Source: Acanthococcus lagerstroemiae
Taxonomy: Eukaryota; Arthropoda; Insecta; Hemiptera; Eriococcidae
Direction: 5' to 3'
DNA: 64,000 nt
NCBI GenBank assembly: GCA_031841125.1
Contig: CM063114.1
Location: 34,431,574 to 34,495,573, forward strand
The position numbers and the translations under genes were made by a program. A model generated the notes under the pieces. It saw only the letters and a program-made list of their open reading frames with translations. It made no database searches and had not been told where the DNA came from. Below, one piece after another: positions 1 to 11,230 of this stretch. Position 1 is the stretch's first letter, and the number at the start of each line of letters is the position of its first letter.

Positions 1-307
1 CGGAAGAAGGGGGGCGTGGAGGAAATGGAGACGCAACGTAACCGCTAAATGCGAGGAATATAGGTGAGTACGAAGTATCGTACCTATCCGGCCCCGAAAT
101 TTCGAAAAATTATAGGCATACAAATTTAGTACTCGATCTTCATTCCAGATCCCGTACAAGTTTCAGTTCGTCACCGAGTCAATACTGAGGCAGGAAAAAC
201 AAAATGAATTTAGTAGTTTCTGGAACGTCGGAATCGACATATCGATTTTATCAATTTTTTATACTAGCAAAAGGTTTTAATATTTGATCGTTAAAAGTTT
301 GTTCTAC
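1..307. other. unassigned non-coding sequence
   Basis: No gene or repeat recognised. The last eight bases (300-307, TGTTCTAC) are the left target-site duplication of the element that follows. Confidence 0.5.
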
Positions 308-1500
308 GGCTCCCCCTCTTTTCATCTACAGACATTTCGTCCACGAAACACTTCGTCCAATGAGACATTTCGTCCACGACAAATTTCGTCTAGGAAAATT
401 ATGTCCAAAACCTTTTGGTCTCAGGTTCGTTCAAAATCATTTTCAGCAGAAATATGTATTCAAAATTTATTATAAGAGTATACGATGTACGAGAATCTTA
501 CATACATATAGGATAATATTACGTTATTTAAAAAAGCTATTCTTCTCGATCTGAGACAGCACTTGATTCTGGACACTGCACATTACGTAATTTCAAACAA
601 TAAGAAATAGCTCTAAGGTATACAAAAATCTCATTGTCGTTTTTATATTTCTCATAATTTCGGACACTTACCTTTATATGCTCCTGATTGCTCACATATT
701 TTTTCGGGACAGGGTGTGCTTGATCTTTGTGTGGCCACCTAGCAGCTGCAAAATTAGGGTTTCATTCATTTTTTTATCTTACTGGACGCGCCCCCAGAAT
801 TTCCAAACGGATGCGTGGTGTACTCCCAGTAATTCTTCAAAACTCATATTCCAACCCTCAACGAATTATTTGTTCGAGGTTCTGCGGCGGCCACACCAAG
901 AGCTACGCTACGGACGCTACGTCCATCCGTTTAGGTGGCCACATATAAACGTCCATGCTACGTTTTTCTCTGACCATCTTTTATTTCTTATGGAAAAATC
1001 TACCAATCAGAATACAGGGATGCCAGCTACGCGTCGGAAAATCAAACACGTCGCGATCGCTAGCTACGCGTCCAAATGTAGCTTCGTTCAGATGGACGCA
1101 TCCATGCTGCAGTGTGGCCATTCTCATTACCTTAACATTACTTTGATCAACAAGGACGTCCACGTGGACGTAGCGTCCATAGCGTAGCTCTTGGTGTGGC
1201 CGCCGCATTCATCATGAAGCATGCTTTTGTATACGTCCCACACACTCGGGAGGATATCGCGGTGGTACAGCCTTATTCTACGTTCTTTGCGAGGAAGTCC
1301 TCTGACGTACATCGTTTCAACATAAGTGGTCAAACCATAGACGTCTTCATGAATCTTCTCGATATTGTCGTCGAAAACACTTTGTAAGAAACTGGACGAA
1401 ATATCCCTTAAACGAAAAACGATTGGACGAAATGTCACTGGACTCTTTTGGACAAACTGTCGCTTGGACGAAATGACTGTGGACGAAAGGTCGTGGAACC
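308..1500. mobile_element. MULE-type element with iterated TTTCGTCC terminal repeats, non-autonomous
   Basis: The left end (about 330-420) carries several spaced copies of TTTCGTCC or close variants. The right end (about 1390-1490) carries the complement, GGACGAAA. The outermost bases are GGCTCC on the left and, read inward, GGTTCC on the right. The 8-bp sequence TGTTCTAC flanks both sides (300-307 and 1501-1508), which is the TSD size known for Mutator-like elements. No transposase-like reading frame is visible inside, and a separate MITE sits at 883-1207. Assignment to Mutator rests on the TSD size and on the matching architecture of the elements at 22912, 27377 and 41912, which do contain transposase sequence. 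Confidence 0.72.
883..1207. mobile_element. MITE with 43-bp terminal inverted repeats
   Basis: Positions 883-925 and 1165-1207 are inverted copies with one mismatch, starting TGCGGCGGCCACACC. The trinucleotide TTC stands on both sides (880-882 and 1208-1210), so a 3-bp TSD of the PIF/Harbinger type is possible but weak. It is nested inside the element at 308-1500. The 169-residue open frame over this stretch spans the inverted repeats and is not considered a gene. Confidence 0.7.
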
Positions 1501-1508
1501 TGTTCTAC

Positions 1509-2102
1509 AACCAATGAAACGCTAGATAAGATTCTCATTATCGCGGCATTGTGGGGAGAGCCCGGAAATGACGTAAAAATTCCCACTAAAATATCTAGTG
1601 GTACATGATAGGAAAGTCATTTCTGCACAAATTGGCATACCTCCGTTTGCTACCGAGCTTCGTGGAGCGAGGAAACCATGAAAATCGAAGTTTCCCTCCT
1701 GTGGTACGAAACCTGAACTGTAGTATTGAACGTCGTTATTTTGAGTTTCCCGTTACTGCACAAGAAAATGGCAAGAGGCCATTTTTACATAATATTATTA
1801 TAATCCAGCGTATATAATATTAATTTCGCCGCGAACGCTTCTTCACCAAGACGAACGCAGAGGGGAGGGAAGGAAGGAGGTGTGTGTGTGTGTGTGTGTG
1901 TGAAAGTGGGGAAAGCTGTGAAAGAAAATTCTGCGGTCATGGCCCGCTTAAAATTATCGTTTTGGTCTGAAACCACAAACCAATTCCACTACACGTTCCT
2001 CATCTATGAGCAAGAAGATAACCTGCAAACTGGAAATCTTGAAGAACTATCGCTACCTTAACAATAAGCAATAATAAGGAGCTAGGTATCGCCAAGCAGT
2101 AA
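1509..2102. other. non-coding, with a (TG)n microsatellite
   Basis: A (TG)11 run lies at 1881-1902 after a GGAAGGAAGG purine stretch. Nothing else recognised. Confidence 0.6.
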
Positions 2103-2231
2103 AGTACAATCGTCCGCCATTTTGACTTCAGCCGTGCCCGTGGATGCCTAATCCGACTATGCGGAGCGTACCACGTAATCAATTCGGCGTCGACGGGCGC
2201 GGTTGGATTCAAAATGGCGGACGATTGTACT
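2103..2231. mobile_element. fold-back MITE with CCGCCATTTTG arms
   Basis: The whole 129 bp is a long imperfect palindrome. 2103-2125 is the inverted copy of 2209-2231 (AGTACAATCGTCCGCCATTT and onward). The centre, about 2134-2200, contains GCCCGTGGATGCC and GACTATGCGGAGCG. It closely matches the complement of the centre of the larger palindrome at 60903-61076, so the two share an inner core but have different outer arms. Confidence 0.75.
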
Positions 2232-2835
2232 CTCCAGTCTAGAGATTTAGTAAAAAAGTCCAACGATGCCAACGATGATCGCACACATTGTACGATATTA
2301 CATATATACGCCTGGTACATACCTGCTACTTACATATAAGCTACATGCATATTATGTATGTACATTGCTCGAACATATCTATTATGGTAAATCAATTATT
2401 GTTAACCAACCGACGGGCCGAAACGGTATCATAATAAATTTATTTCCCGCTAACCTTTGAAATAAGTGTGTGTGGAAAATTACACGAATCAAATAGCCCA
2501 AAATTTGCAGTATCTTTTTAATACATTTACATTTTTACCAGAAGTATCGAAAATAAAAATACATATGGAAAGAAATAGGTTCATCTCACGTGGGAGTGAC
2601 TTCAAAAACCAGTACTACGGACAATTTAATTTGAGAAAGCAGTTAATTCATCGTGTATGTCGAATCTGCACACAAATCGAGGAAAGATCGGCAGTATACA
2701 TAGTACATGCATATTTTATTTCACTTGCGTTAAAATCACACACAGAGAAGAACCACCAAGTCATTTCAATACAGAAGCCTGGATATCATTTCAACACACG
2801 AGCAAGAAACTGGATGATAGTAACATAGGGTCGTA
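2232..2835. other. unassigned non-coding sequence
   Basis: AT-rich, with an open frame of 120 codons at 2466-2828 that resembles no family I know and has neither splice context nor compositional support. No gene is called. Confidence 0.5.
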
Positions 2836-3071
2836 CTAGAAGCAGTACCACCTAACCCATAAAATAGTGATTTTTAGGTGTTGAACATTTCTGATAAGAC
2901 TATGAAACGGCGGATCGAATGTAACAGGTCCCGTATGTCACAAATCTACCGTTCTCAAAGAGATAACCTTGTTTTTAAAAACGCGTAACGCACCTTTTAC
3001 GGCAATTCTTATCAGTTTCTTACTTCTCCTGTGAAATCAACTTTTTTGGGGTTAGGTGGTATTACTTCTAG
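2836..3071. mobile_element. MITE with CTAGAAG...CTTCTAG ends
   Basis: 2836-2859 (CTAGAAGCAGTACCACCTAA and onward) is an inverted copy of 3048-3071 with two or three mismatches. The 236-bp interior is non-coding. No target-site duplication is evident. Confidence 0.55.
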
Positions 3072-3511
3072 AGCGACGACAGACTCCCCGCCAATTCCCT
3101 CAGCGAACCTACTAAATACGCAGTAGCTGAATACGAAAGTAAGTTCTATTTTTATTCTCCTTACGGCAGGAAAATACAGAAGCAGCTTCGTTAGGGGAAG
3201 AGAAGGCAAACGACTCAATTTTGCTAACCAAAAATTTAAAATTTGCCAATAGACGAACGTTTCTGAAATTAACAAGAAAAAAAAGGGAGAATAAAAAATA
3301 AACACTTTCGACATTTTTTCCCAACTAATAACCCGATTTTGCCAACTAATGGCCAATTTTGCTGAATTTGCCAACTATGGACAGTTTTGTTTCTTTTCTT
3401 TTCGGAAGGAGGGGGAGGAAGTTTTCCCAAACTTTTTGAATTTCTGGTCAGTGCTGGTAGTTAGATGTGGTACCTAAACATTAAAAGGTATTTTTCAATG
3501 GAATCTGCGTG
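3072..3511. other. non-coding with iterated TTTGCCAACTA words
   Basis: Between about 3230 and 3385 the words TTTGCCAA and CCAACTAATGG recur several times. A similar texture (TTTGCCGA) occurs at 17450-17575. The 120-codon minus-strand frame here is low complexity (F, L and S rich) and is not called. Confidence 0.35.
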
Positions 3512-3946
3512 TCAATTGAAGATACGGTTTCCAAACTGCCCTTAGTAAAAAAAAAATCGAAATGCGGTTTTCAGCGCTACCTAGTGGCCAATGCGAGCAC
3601 TACAAAAGTAACTTTATAGAATCTCGATACCTCGTTCGATGGTCGAATTACGCGCATTCAAAGAGCAGCGGTGAGCTGACAGGAAGAAAGGGACCTTCAT
3701 GTATTACGTCCAGTGCCAAACTGCCCTTTGTCCATGACTTTCGATCACTTTTCCTTCAATAATTCTAGATAGGCTATATTCTCATTTTTGTGCGTCTTTG
3801 GTAGTATGGTAGAGGATTCAGGCTACTCGGTTGTACCATTTACAGAAGTTTTAAATAAACTGGTACAGTGTAGCACAGTTTTTATCGATTTCCCCAAAAA
3901 ATAATTTTTGGACTAAGGGCAGTTTGGAAACCGTATCTTCAATTGA
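3512..3946. mobile_element. MITE with 35-bp perfect terminal inverted repeats
   Basis: 3512-3546 (TCAATTGAAGATACGGTTTC and onward to CTTAGT) is repeated as its reverse complement at 3912-3946. A partial third copy of the inner word CCAAACTGCCCTTTGTCC lies inside at about 3717-3734. The element is 435 bp and non-coding. I see no clear target-site duplication. Confidence 0.7.
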
Positions 3947-4751
3947 TATAACACACACAAGCAGAGGGAATCGTTTAAAATAAATATGTGTAATTTTAAC
4001 CCATAAGCCAGCGTGTTCTTTCAACACAAAAACCAAAACTGGAACATCCGGATTTCCTGAGAAATGGAAATATTTAAGTCTGGAAAAGACACGAAAAAAA
4101 TAAAATCTAAAAACGCCATCGAGAACCTCGAATAGGTTTTTAACGTATTCCAGACAAATTTAGAAGAGGTGTATTGGGTCTTCAACAACGCTGTAAGAGA
4201 GGTTTGGTCACTCGAGCGAGAGGCCAAAATAAAAGACACCGTAAAGAGTGTCTTAAAATTAGAGGTAGACTAAGCAGTACAAGGTACGCGGTAAGGCAGA
4301 TTTTGCCTAGGTCATTAAAACATTTAACAATTGAAGTACCAACAGAAGATATTATTATTCTTCCGTCTTCGGGTCTGCAAGACAGACAAAATGCCTAAAC
4401 AAGAATAAAGGAAAAACAGTAACGACTCGAAAAAATACCGAAAGATGAGAAGTTTTGTATCAGTTCATCAAGGATGGGGAGGGATCTCATCGAATTGTCC
4501 CAAGACGCATTTCACTTTGGTTAACAAGACCTACTACAAAGGTAGGTACAAAGTAGCTAACGGCGAGTATCTTCTATATCTACTTAGACTTGCACGTAGA
4601 CGCCCAAATGACGATACTGACAGCAGCGACTATAGCGGCGAAGAATCCAAAATAGATGAACTCGATCGAGAGTCCCAAATGATGCGTGTAAAATAAGAAG
4701 GAGCGAAACACCACGTCGTTATTCCAACAACATAATAAACACTTGGTGGAG
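3947..4751. other. unassigned, two short open frames
   Basis: Plus-strand frames at 4174-4398 (74 codons, basic) and 4445-4696 (83 codons, ending in an acidic run rich in D, S and E) stand in succession, so a decayed transposon ORF or a small gene is conceivable. I recognise no domain and do not call a gene. Confidence 0.3.
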
Positions 4752-4836
4752 CGTATGGCGATGCATGCACGCCAAAGTGGCTCCCCAGACATCGCATCTT
4801 TGGCCCCGGAAACTACCTTTTCGAGTATCGCAACAG
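4752..4836 (-). repeat. dispersed GC-rich repeat, copy 1
   Basis: One of four related copies (others at 21586-21635, 40841-40926 and 48258-48360). Shared words include GCATGCACGCCAAAGTGG, CCCCAGACA and CCGGAAACTACC. Read on the minus strand, the copies keep a similar peptide pattern (V-V-S-G-A then G-E-P-L-W-x-A-C-I-A-I-R here). The repeat may therefore derive from a coding part of a mobile element. The parent element is not identified. Confidence 0.6.
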
Positions 4837-7800
4837 TGTGACCAGAAGGGCGCATTGAGGCTGGCCCGAGTCCACATTTCGCCTGTCCCACCAGGGCTAC
4901 AATAGCACACCCTACCAACCGAGGCAACGCTCACCCAGCATTAACCTGGAATTCGGGTGCGCCACAGACGGACGCGCTACTTTCCATTCTCGTCTTGGTA
5001 CGCGTGCTGATGCAGGACGGTGGTGACGGCGGGGTGAGCCCTGCCGGGGGGTCCAATAACATAATACTTGCTGACGATAATTCCAGTCAACACGATTACA
5101 ATGAACAAGTTCAACGTTCGGTTGCAAAACTTGGCCAACTTTTGAATTTCACACATGTGTAACTCACGATGGAGTTACCTACTTAACGCCGCCGGCACCA
5201 GCAGTATTTACGGAGTAATCGAAAACACATACGACCACGAGAAATACCTCTAAATAATACCATCTAACAGCTACTAACTACGATACGAAGCAAGTGGCCA
5301 TATCATCTTCACATTGCAACGTCAGGAATAATACTCGTATAACATTGAACGCCGCATCGACATCGGCAGCAGTTTAGTATGCAGTAGTTCACGAAGAGTG
5401 GCCGCACCGATGTTCGCTGAATCGGCCAAATTCAGGAAATGTTGCGACGTCGACATTGGAAGCGAGATAGTGTAGCAGTTTCATTCCATATCATTTCACA
5501 ACTACGTCCTACGGAGATAAAATTTGAGAATGCTTAGCTCCCTCCCCCAGCTTCCTGAATAGACATTCAGATCTAGGTCAGGTTGGAGATCGGGGACAAC
5601 TGACAATCGTGTGTCTTCGTTGGTGACACTGCCGTTGTGCCGAGCCGTCAGCCGAAGTATCTCGGTATCTACCTAAATAACAGAAGATGCGATGGGATGC
5701 CAACCTGCTCCACATCTGCGAGACGTGTAAGAAGTTTCGCTGGCGATCAATCACAACACATGCGGTTGCGGAAGGTGAATCACGTCTAATGCTACAACCG
5801 GTACCTTGTTTCGGTATTGCATTTCGGTATTTTACTATACCGGATGCTGCTGGTTCGAAATTGACGAGTCATTCAAAACCATCACCCGTCGGACAAGCGT
5901 ACGCATTGGATGGTTGCGCGGCAGCTGTAATAATTACCGGGATCATCTCCCAACACCATATTGTGCCCTGAACCGGGAAATTCTGTACAAGCTAGCGCAC
6001 GCTCGAGACATATTCGGAATTAAGGACACCTTTCCCTCGACAGCAATCATCGATGTATCTGCTGCAGATATACAAAAAATCAATTTCTGTGATTTAGTCA
6101 TATCAGATTATGTCGTATATATCTGCAGCGCGCGTATGTAGTATAATATTATGTACGAATAAATCGCGTGCGAAATATAAACTTTTACTTTTCATCATTT
6201 TTTGGACTTATTTTGGCATACAGTAGTGCTCGCCTGCCATCACTACTTTCATTTACACAGCTTTCCAGCCAAAATACCCTTGGAATCGCCAGACAATCGC
6301 GGGTCACATATCGTTTCACATCCGTTGACGAGTTTCGTGAGTCGTCGGCATGTCGATGACTCGCCGCTACCGCTATTTCACGCTTCGCTCGACGCCGGTA
6401 AACTCGAGGCTCGTCGAAGAACCGTGAAAATCTTGCGTCCTACTGGAAAGGCTAAATTTTGCTGCAAATCAATGGTGCTCTATTCCCAGCTATGCAACGC
6501 TCATTTACATGTTAAAAAATATTTTCGAAAAAAAAAAGCTGAACGTAACGTATTCGTAAGCCTCTTAATTCAGATCCGTCGCTGTTCGTTAGCATTCGAA
6601 CAACGTTTTATATTAATTACGCGTACATTCGTAGTGTAACATCGTAGGTACTACATACCTAACATGCACACATTGAGTACATACTACATACATGTATATA
6701 TACGTCCTCACTGATCGAACTAAATATTAGCTGTACGTGTTACGCGATGTACTCGTTTTTCTTAAGTACAAAATATATTTTGTCTACTTTGAAATACGCC
6801 TTCGGTTACCCGGGCGCACCCATCAGTTAATTAGTTCAGTTCAACAGTTCAACGTTGTTTCTATCTCAAGTCTGATATCCTGATACCATGTTCAGAACTT
6901 GAGATATAAACTCCGCGGTAACGTCGATCGTAACAAATTGAACCGATACTAACAGCAAACCTGCAGATAGTAAAATACACATAGCGGAGGGGGGAAAATG
7001 TCGACAATAAAAGATTCCTCCGTACAGCATTTTGAAACTGTTCCCCCGAACTATTGTCATCAGAGAACTGAGAAATACCCGAGTCACCCATGCGCCAGTG
7101 TGAGGGTACGATGAACTACGGGTTCCACATAAAGGTTTAGGGGAGGGAGCATCTCATATTCAACGAGAATAGGTACCAATCGTACGAAGACTCGCAGAGT
7201 TCTCAATTTTACCTCACACTTGCCAATTACATCTCAAGTTCTATTTTCGAGGACATTAGCAATACGCATTCGATAAATTATGGATGCGTGTATCAACTAG
7301 GTATAAAAATATCTGTCGCGTCCGACTAGCGAATACCGGTTACACGACGAATAGAATCGGTGAACTAGAGATGCGTGTCTGCAAAGTTCGATATTATTAC
7401 TATCGTAGGAGATACGAGTACTATTACACTGTACGTACGGGAAATAAAGAGATAAATGATATAGAGTCGAAAATTAAACTTTAAGGGTGCAACCTGTAAG
7501 GTAAAATCTAGACATACGCAGTTAAAGGTAGGTTAACGAAATAGAAATATGTTAACATTCGAATGATTACACTTACCCAAATGAATATCGAACAATATGA
7601 TTCTGGATCACGAAAATTTCCTTTTCGAGACGAATAACCGAAAGTGGAATGGAATTTGATTCTGACTGAAATGGAACCGGTTTGCTACGAAATGATAAAA
7701 ACACGACCCATTTCATGCGTCGAGGCGCTGATCGCCATAAATCGAATTTCAACGCGAACGATAAATCAAATCACGACGCGATTTTAAACTCTACTAGATT

Positions 7801-8123
7801 TATATTAATTCGGCAGCCGTGTAATCCGAATGACAATAATATGACTTTGAAATTATTATCCACGCACACTCCGGTAGATTTCAGGATAAGACACGCCAGC
7901 AAGCAAAGTACACAAACACAGACGTTGGGAAGACCCGGCTGAGCGGCTGTTTCCTTTCGTTTTATTTGTTTTGTTTATTTTATTCCGATCAAAATTCCGA
8001 TTTACAAGGCGCGATGTAAAGATGCAAAAGTTATCGCTACTATCGATAGCTATCGGTGGTGTGTATCTATCGTTTGCTATCGTTCATTATTATCAATTAT
8101 CGATACTGGCGAAACTATCGTTG
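4837..8123. other. long stretch without recognised genes
   Basis: Open frames up to about 145 codons occur (for example 5687-5971 and 6202-6639), but none shows a known motif and several overlap each other. A short hairpin-like pair (TCTCAAGT...ACTTGAGA) lies at about 6864-6903. From 8030 to 8115 the word TATCGATA and relatives (CTATCGTT, TATCAATT) recur, and again at 9190-9250, hinting at transposon ends. No other structure was seen. Confidence 0.45.
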
Positions 8124-8335
8124 ACTGGATGCCGTTAACCATAAAAGAACCAACAACCAACAAGGAAAATCTGTTTTTTGAGAACACGTGATTCTAACGT
8201 GAATACACATTAAATTTTTGAATCGGAGGCCCAATTTCGCAAAATTCTACAGCCTCTTTCCACTGATACTAAAAACTCATTTTGTTTATAAAATATAAAT
8301 GTTGGTTGGTTCCCTTTTGTTGAATAGCGTCCAGT
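8124..8335. mobile_element. imperfect fold-back MITE
   Basis: The left arm ACTGGATGCCGTTAACC and its AGAACCAACAACCAACA continuation pair imperfectly with the right arm, which reads inward as ACTGGACGCTATTCAAC then GGGAACCAACCAACA. The length is about 212 bp and it is non-coding. Boundaries are approximate. Confidence 0.5.
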
Positions 8336-8456
8336 TAATGTACTAAAATCGTAAAATGTACACAAAATTTAATCATGTACAAAATTTATTAGTAGCATTA
8401 GATATACAACTTGAAAATCTCTCTAGTCTGTACAACTGAACGCAATTTTAGCAGCC

Positions 8457-8700
8457 TTGTTCCCAGGGATGGTAACCAAAACGAAACCAAAAACCAATAC
8501 CAAAATAGTTTTATATTGGTTTCTAACAAAACCAGAACCAAAATCTATACTTGAGAATTGTTCTCTGAACAAATCCAAAACCAATATTTATATGGTGATC
8601 GAAAAACCAATATCAATATCAACTGGAAAATATATTGTTCATTTCCAAAAACCAAATTAATTTTTGAAATCAGTACTTGGTTTTTTATTTTTCCTTGTCT
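8457..8700. repeat. AACCAA-rich degenerate repeat tract
   Basis: The tract opens with GGGATGGTAACCAAAACG and then repeats AACCAAAA / ACCAATAT words about every 10-20 bases. A complementary-textured tract (TTTTGGTTTTGG) begins at about 9410 after a second GGGATGGTAACCAAA. It looks like transposon terminal sequence made of an iterated short word, but the element limits are not resolved. Confidence 0.45.
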
Positions 8701-8834
8701 CTCTCTCTTGTCTGGTTATCTGTGCCGGTTTGTTGCGTTCTGCAATCTGCAGCATTCACAGTTGGCAGCAAAACGCTTGATGCCAAAGCGATTCTGAGAT
8801 TGGTCCACAATTTCACAGGCAAAGAACCTTTAAA

Positions 8835-10255
8835 TAGGGTCTTTTTCTAGGAGATATCGAGAATCGATAAATTGATCAATGCACAATTGCACTGTAACGC
8901 CATTTCGCCAATATCAATTTTCGTTCCGAGTAAAGAAGCCAAAAAGCCAAAAGCCAGCTGAAAAAAGCCGAAAGCCAGCCAAATTTTTCTTAAAAGCCGA
9001 AAGCAGAAAGCCAAATCCGTATTTTTCAAGGTCAAAGTTTAAGCCAAAAGCCGAAGCCAAAATTTTTAGCTGCAATGCACTGATTGTACACATGCTATTC
9101 TTGCAATCAAAATGGCTGTCTGTTATACCTCTTCTTGGAGCCGCCTTAGTTTGGAGATGCAAACTATTGGTTCGTTTGTTCGTTAACGATAGCTACTGAT
9201 AGGATTTGGAGAAAATATCGATAGTTATCGATAGTATTGATTATTGATAGTTTTTGCTTGGAATCAAAATAATAAATAATGCAAAACCATTCAAAGAATA
9301 AATGAGGAGTTATTTGTCAAAAGGGCCCCTGACAGATGGGATTTCCATTCGTCAGGGACCCTTTTGACAGTTAACTCCTCAAATACAATGAAATGACAGC
9401 AAGGAGCAAGCAGGGATGGTAACCAAATAACTTTGAAATTTTGGTTTTGGTTTTGGTTTTGAGCAATATAATTTTATACAGATATTGTTCCCAATTTAAA
9501 CAAGCAGCAATGCTGCACGACTAGGGTCGGCAAATGCTGCAATTCCTATCGTCTGAATTCTGCTAAACATTAACGCACTCTATATTCATCAATAATAAAC
9601 ATCCCACAAAACGACAAAACTACAAACTACAACAGAATCGCCATCCATATTACCACTTGATAACGTCTGAGTACTGAACAACTTGAAGAATAATAAATAA
9701 CTCTATCTCGTACAGGAGTAAGCAGTAAGGCAGTAACTAATCCGACGACAAAAAACATACGAGAGAGTGAGTATCTAATATGTATCTATACAAAACTGAA
9801 CGTGCACACTTAACACATACACATGTCGAACTAGATGATTTCCATTAGTCGGCCCTTTTGACAGTTAACTTCGAATTCCATTATAACGCCAAGGAGCAAG
9901 CAGATAGTAGAATAAACCTCAAAATAACTTGAAATTGCTTTGGATTTAGCAATATAATTTTATAACTATGTCCAATTTAAAAAATAATTTGGTTTTAGTT
10001 GTTTTAAAGAATAATTGGAAGTGCATATGTTTCGGTATTTTTGAAAAAACAAAAAAATAGTTAAAACAAAAAAAATATATACAGTTTTGGTTTTTTGTTT
10101 CGGTCTCAAAAAAATTCATTGACTATACTAAATGTTGGACTTAATTTCAACTCGGAAGCTCGGAACGAAAATTGATAACGGCGAAATGGCGTTGCTGTGC
10201 AGTTTTGCACTGATTGATTTATCGATTCTCGATATCTCCTAGAAAAAGACCCTAT
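8835..10255. mobile_element. composite element bounded by 96-bp inverted repeats
   Basis: 8835-8930 (TAGGGTCTTTTTCTAGGAGA onward, ending TTTCGTTCCGAG) is matched in reverse complement by 10159-10255 with few mismatches. The interior holds AAAGCCGAAAGCC-type iterations (8935-9060), a fold-back at about 9305-9382 with arms GAGGAGTTATTTGTCAAAAG and its complement, and a partly duplicated segment around 9838-9905. No transposase frame. The inverted repeat could be the element ends or two opposed copies of one family. Confidence 0.5.
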
Positions 10256-10309
10256 ATTATGTACAGCAATGTAGTTGTAAAGCCTTGTGCCCGCAATTCT
10301 CCAAGCCAG

Positions 10310-10915
10310 CCGGCCAGGGCTTAGAAGTCAGCTGAAAGCCGAAAGCTAAAAGCCAAAAAAGCTGTATTTTTGAGGAAGCTAAAAGCAAAATCCGAATCCA
10401 AAAAATGTACTGGTGCTGGGAAGCTGAAAGCTAAAAGAAATTGGTTTTCAGCTTCTTTTCGGCTTCTATGTTTTAAATAAGCGATAACAAGCCAAAGCCA
10501 ATAAACAACAACTTTGGTGCTTTTCTGGTACCAGGAGCCAGTAGGCTACTGCTAGCGTATCGAGAATTGGTACCTCCCTTCGCCCTTCAATCCTGCTTTT
10601 TTAGATGGAAGTTCAAAGGAGTCAAGAAATTCGAACAAAAAAAACGAAAAAAGACGTATTTTAGTGAATTATGAAACCGAATCGAATTATGATGTTATAT
10701 TTTTTTTATATTAAAAGTTTTCTGATATACGCTTGTTATAATATTCCGTAAATAATAATTTGAATATCTGAAGTTTCCAGAAAGTGGCAACCCTGCTACA
10801 GTAAGCGGTAACGCCAGCAACTGGTAAGCCTCCCCTGACACCCTGACTCAGTTTGTTTATGGAAGTTGAAAGTCAAAAGCCGAAAGCCGAAAAAAAGCCG
10901 TATTTTGGTGGAATC
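10310..10915. repeat. AAAGCC(G/A) iterations with a partial direct duplication
   Basis: The word AAAGCCGAAAGC and variants recur at 10325-10450 and 10866-10905. Stretches beginning ATGGAAGTT at about 10607 and 10859 are related in direct orientation and share CGTATTTT and TGAAACCG words. A terminal word GTGGCAACCCTG (10786-10797) resembles the end of the CAGGGTTGCCA elements at 19613 and 41478, but its partner end is not seen. Confidence 0.4.
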
Positions 10916-10934
10916 TGAAACCGGAATCCGAATT

Positions 10935-11216
10935 AGTGTTGTGCCGTAAAATTTTGTTTTTTACTTTACATGTTTTCTACGCGTAAAATACCAGGTAAAA
11001 TACATGTGTAGAAAACTGAAGTTTTTTATGCTGTCTGTAAAATATGTAAAAAACTGTAATACACTCAAAAATCCAGCAGATGCCAGCATGCTACTTTATG
11101 TTTTTGACAGGGTGTTTTACATATCTTACGTATTTTACATCAGTTACCTTTTTTACATTCATGGTTTTTTACATGAAACGTAAAAAACTGCTCTTTACGC
11201 GTAGAGGCACAACACT
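10935..11216. mobile_element. MITE with AGTGTTGTGCC ends
   Basis: AGTGTTGTGCC at 10935-10945 and its complement GGCACAACACT at 11206-11216 bound 282 bp. Subterminal sequence is also inverted and rich in TTTTTTACxTTTACATG-type words. No target-site duplication identified. Confidence 0.55.
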
Positions 11217-11230
11217 GGCTCTGCATAGTC

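Noticed and set aside
678..1187. 169-codon open frame
   Set aside because: It spans both inverted repeats of the MITE at 883-1207, so the frame is a by-product of the palindrome.
8930..9060. CRISPR array
   Set aside because: The AAAGCC iterations are irregular and short, with no constant-length spacers. The sequence context is eukaryotic.
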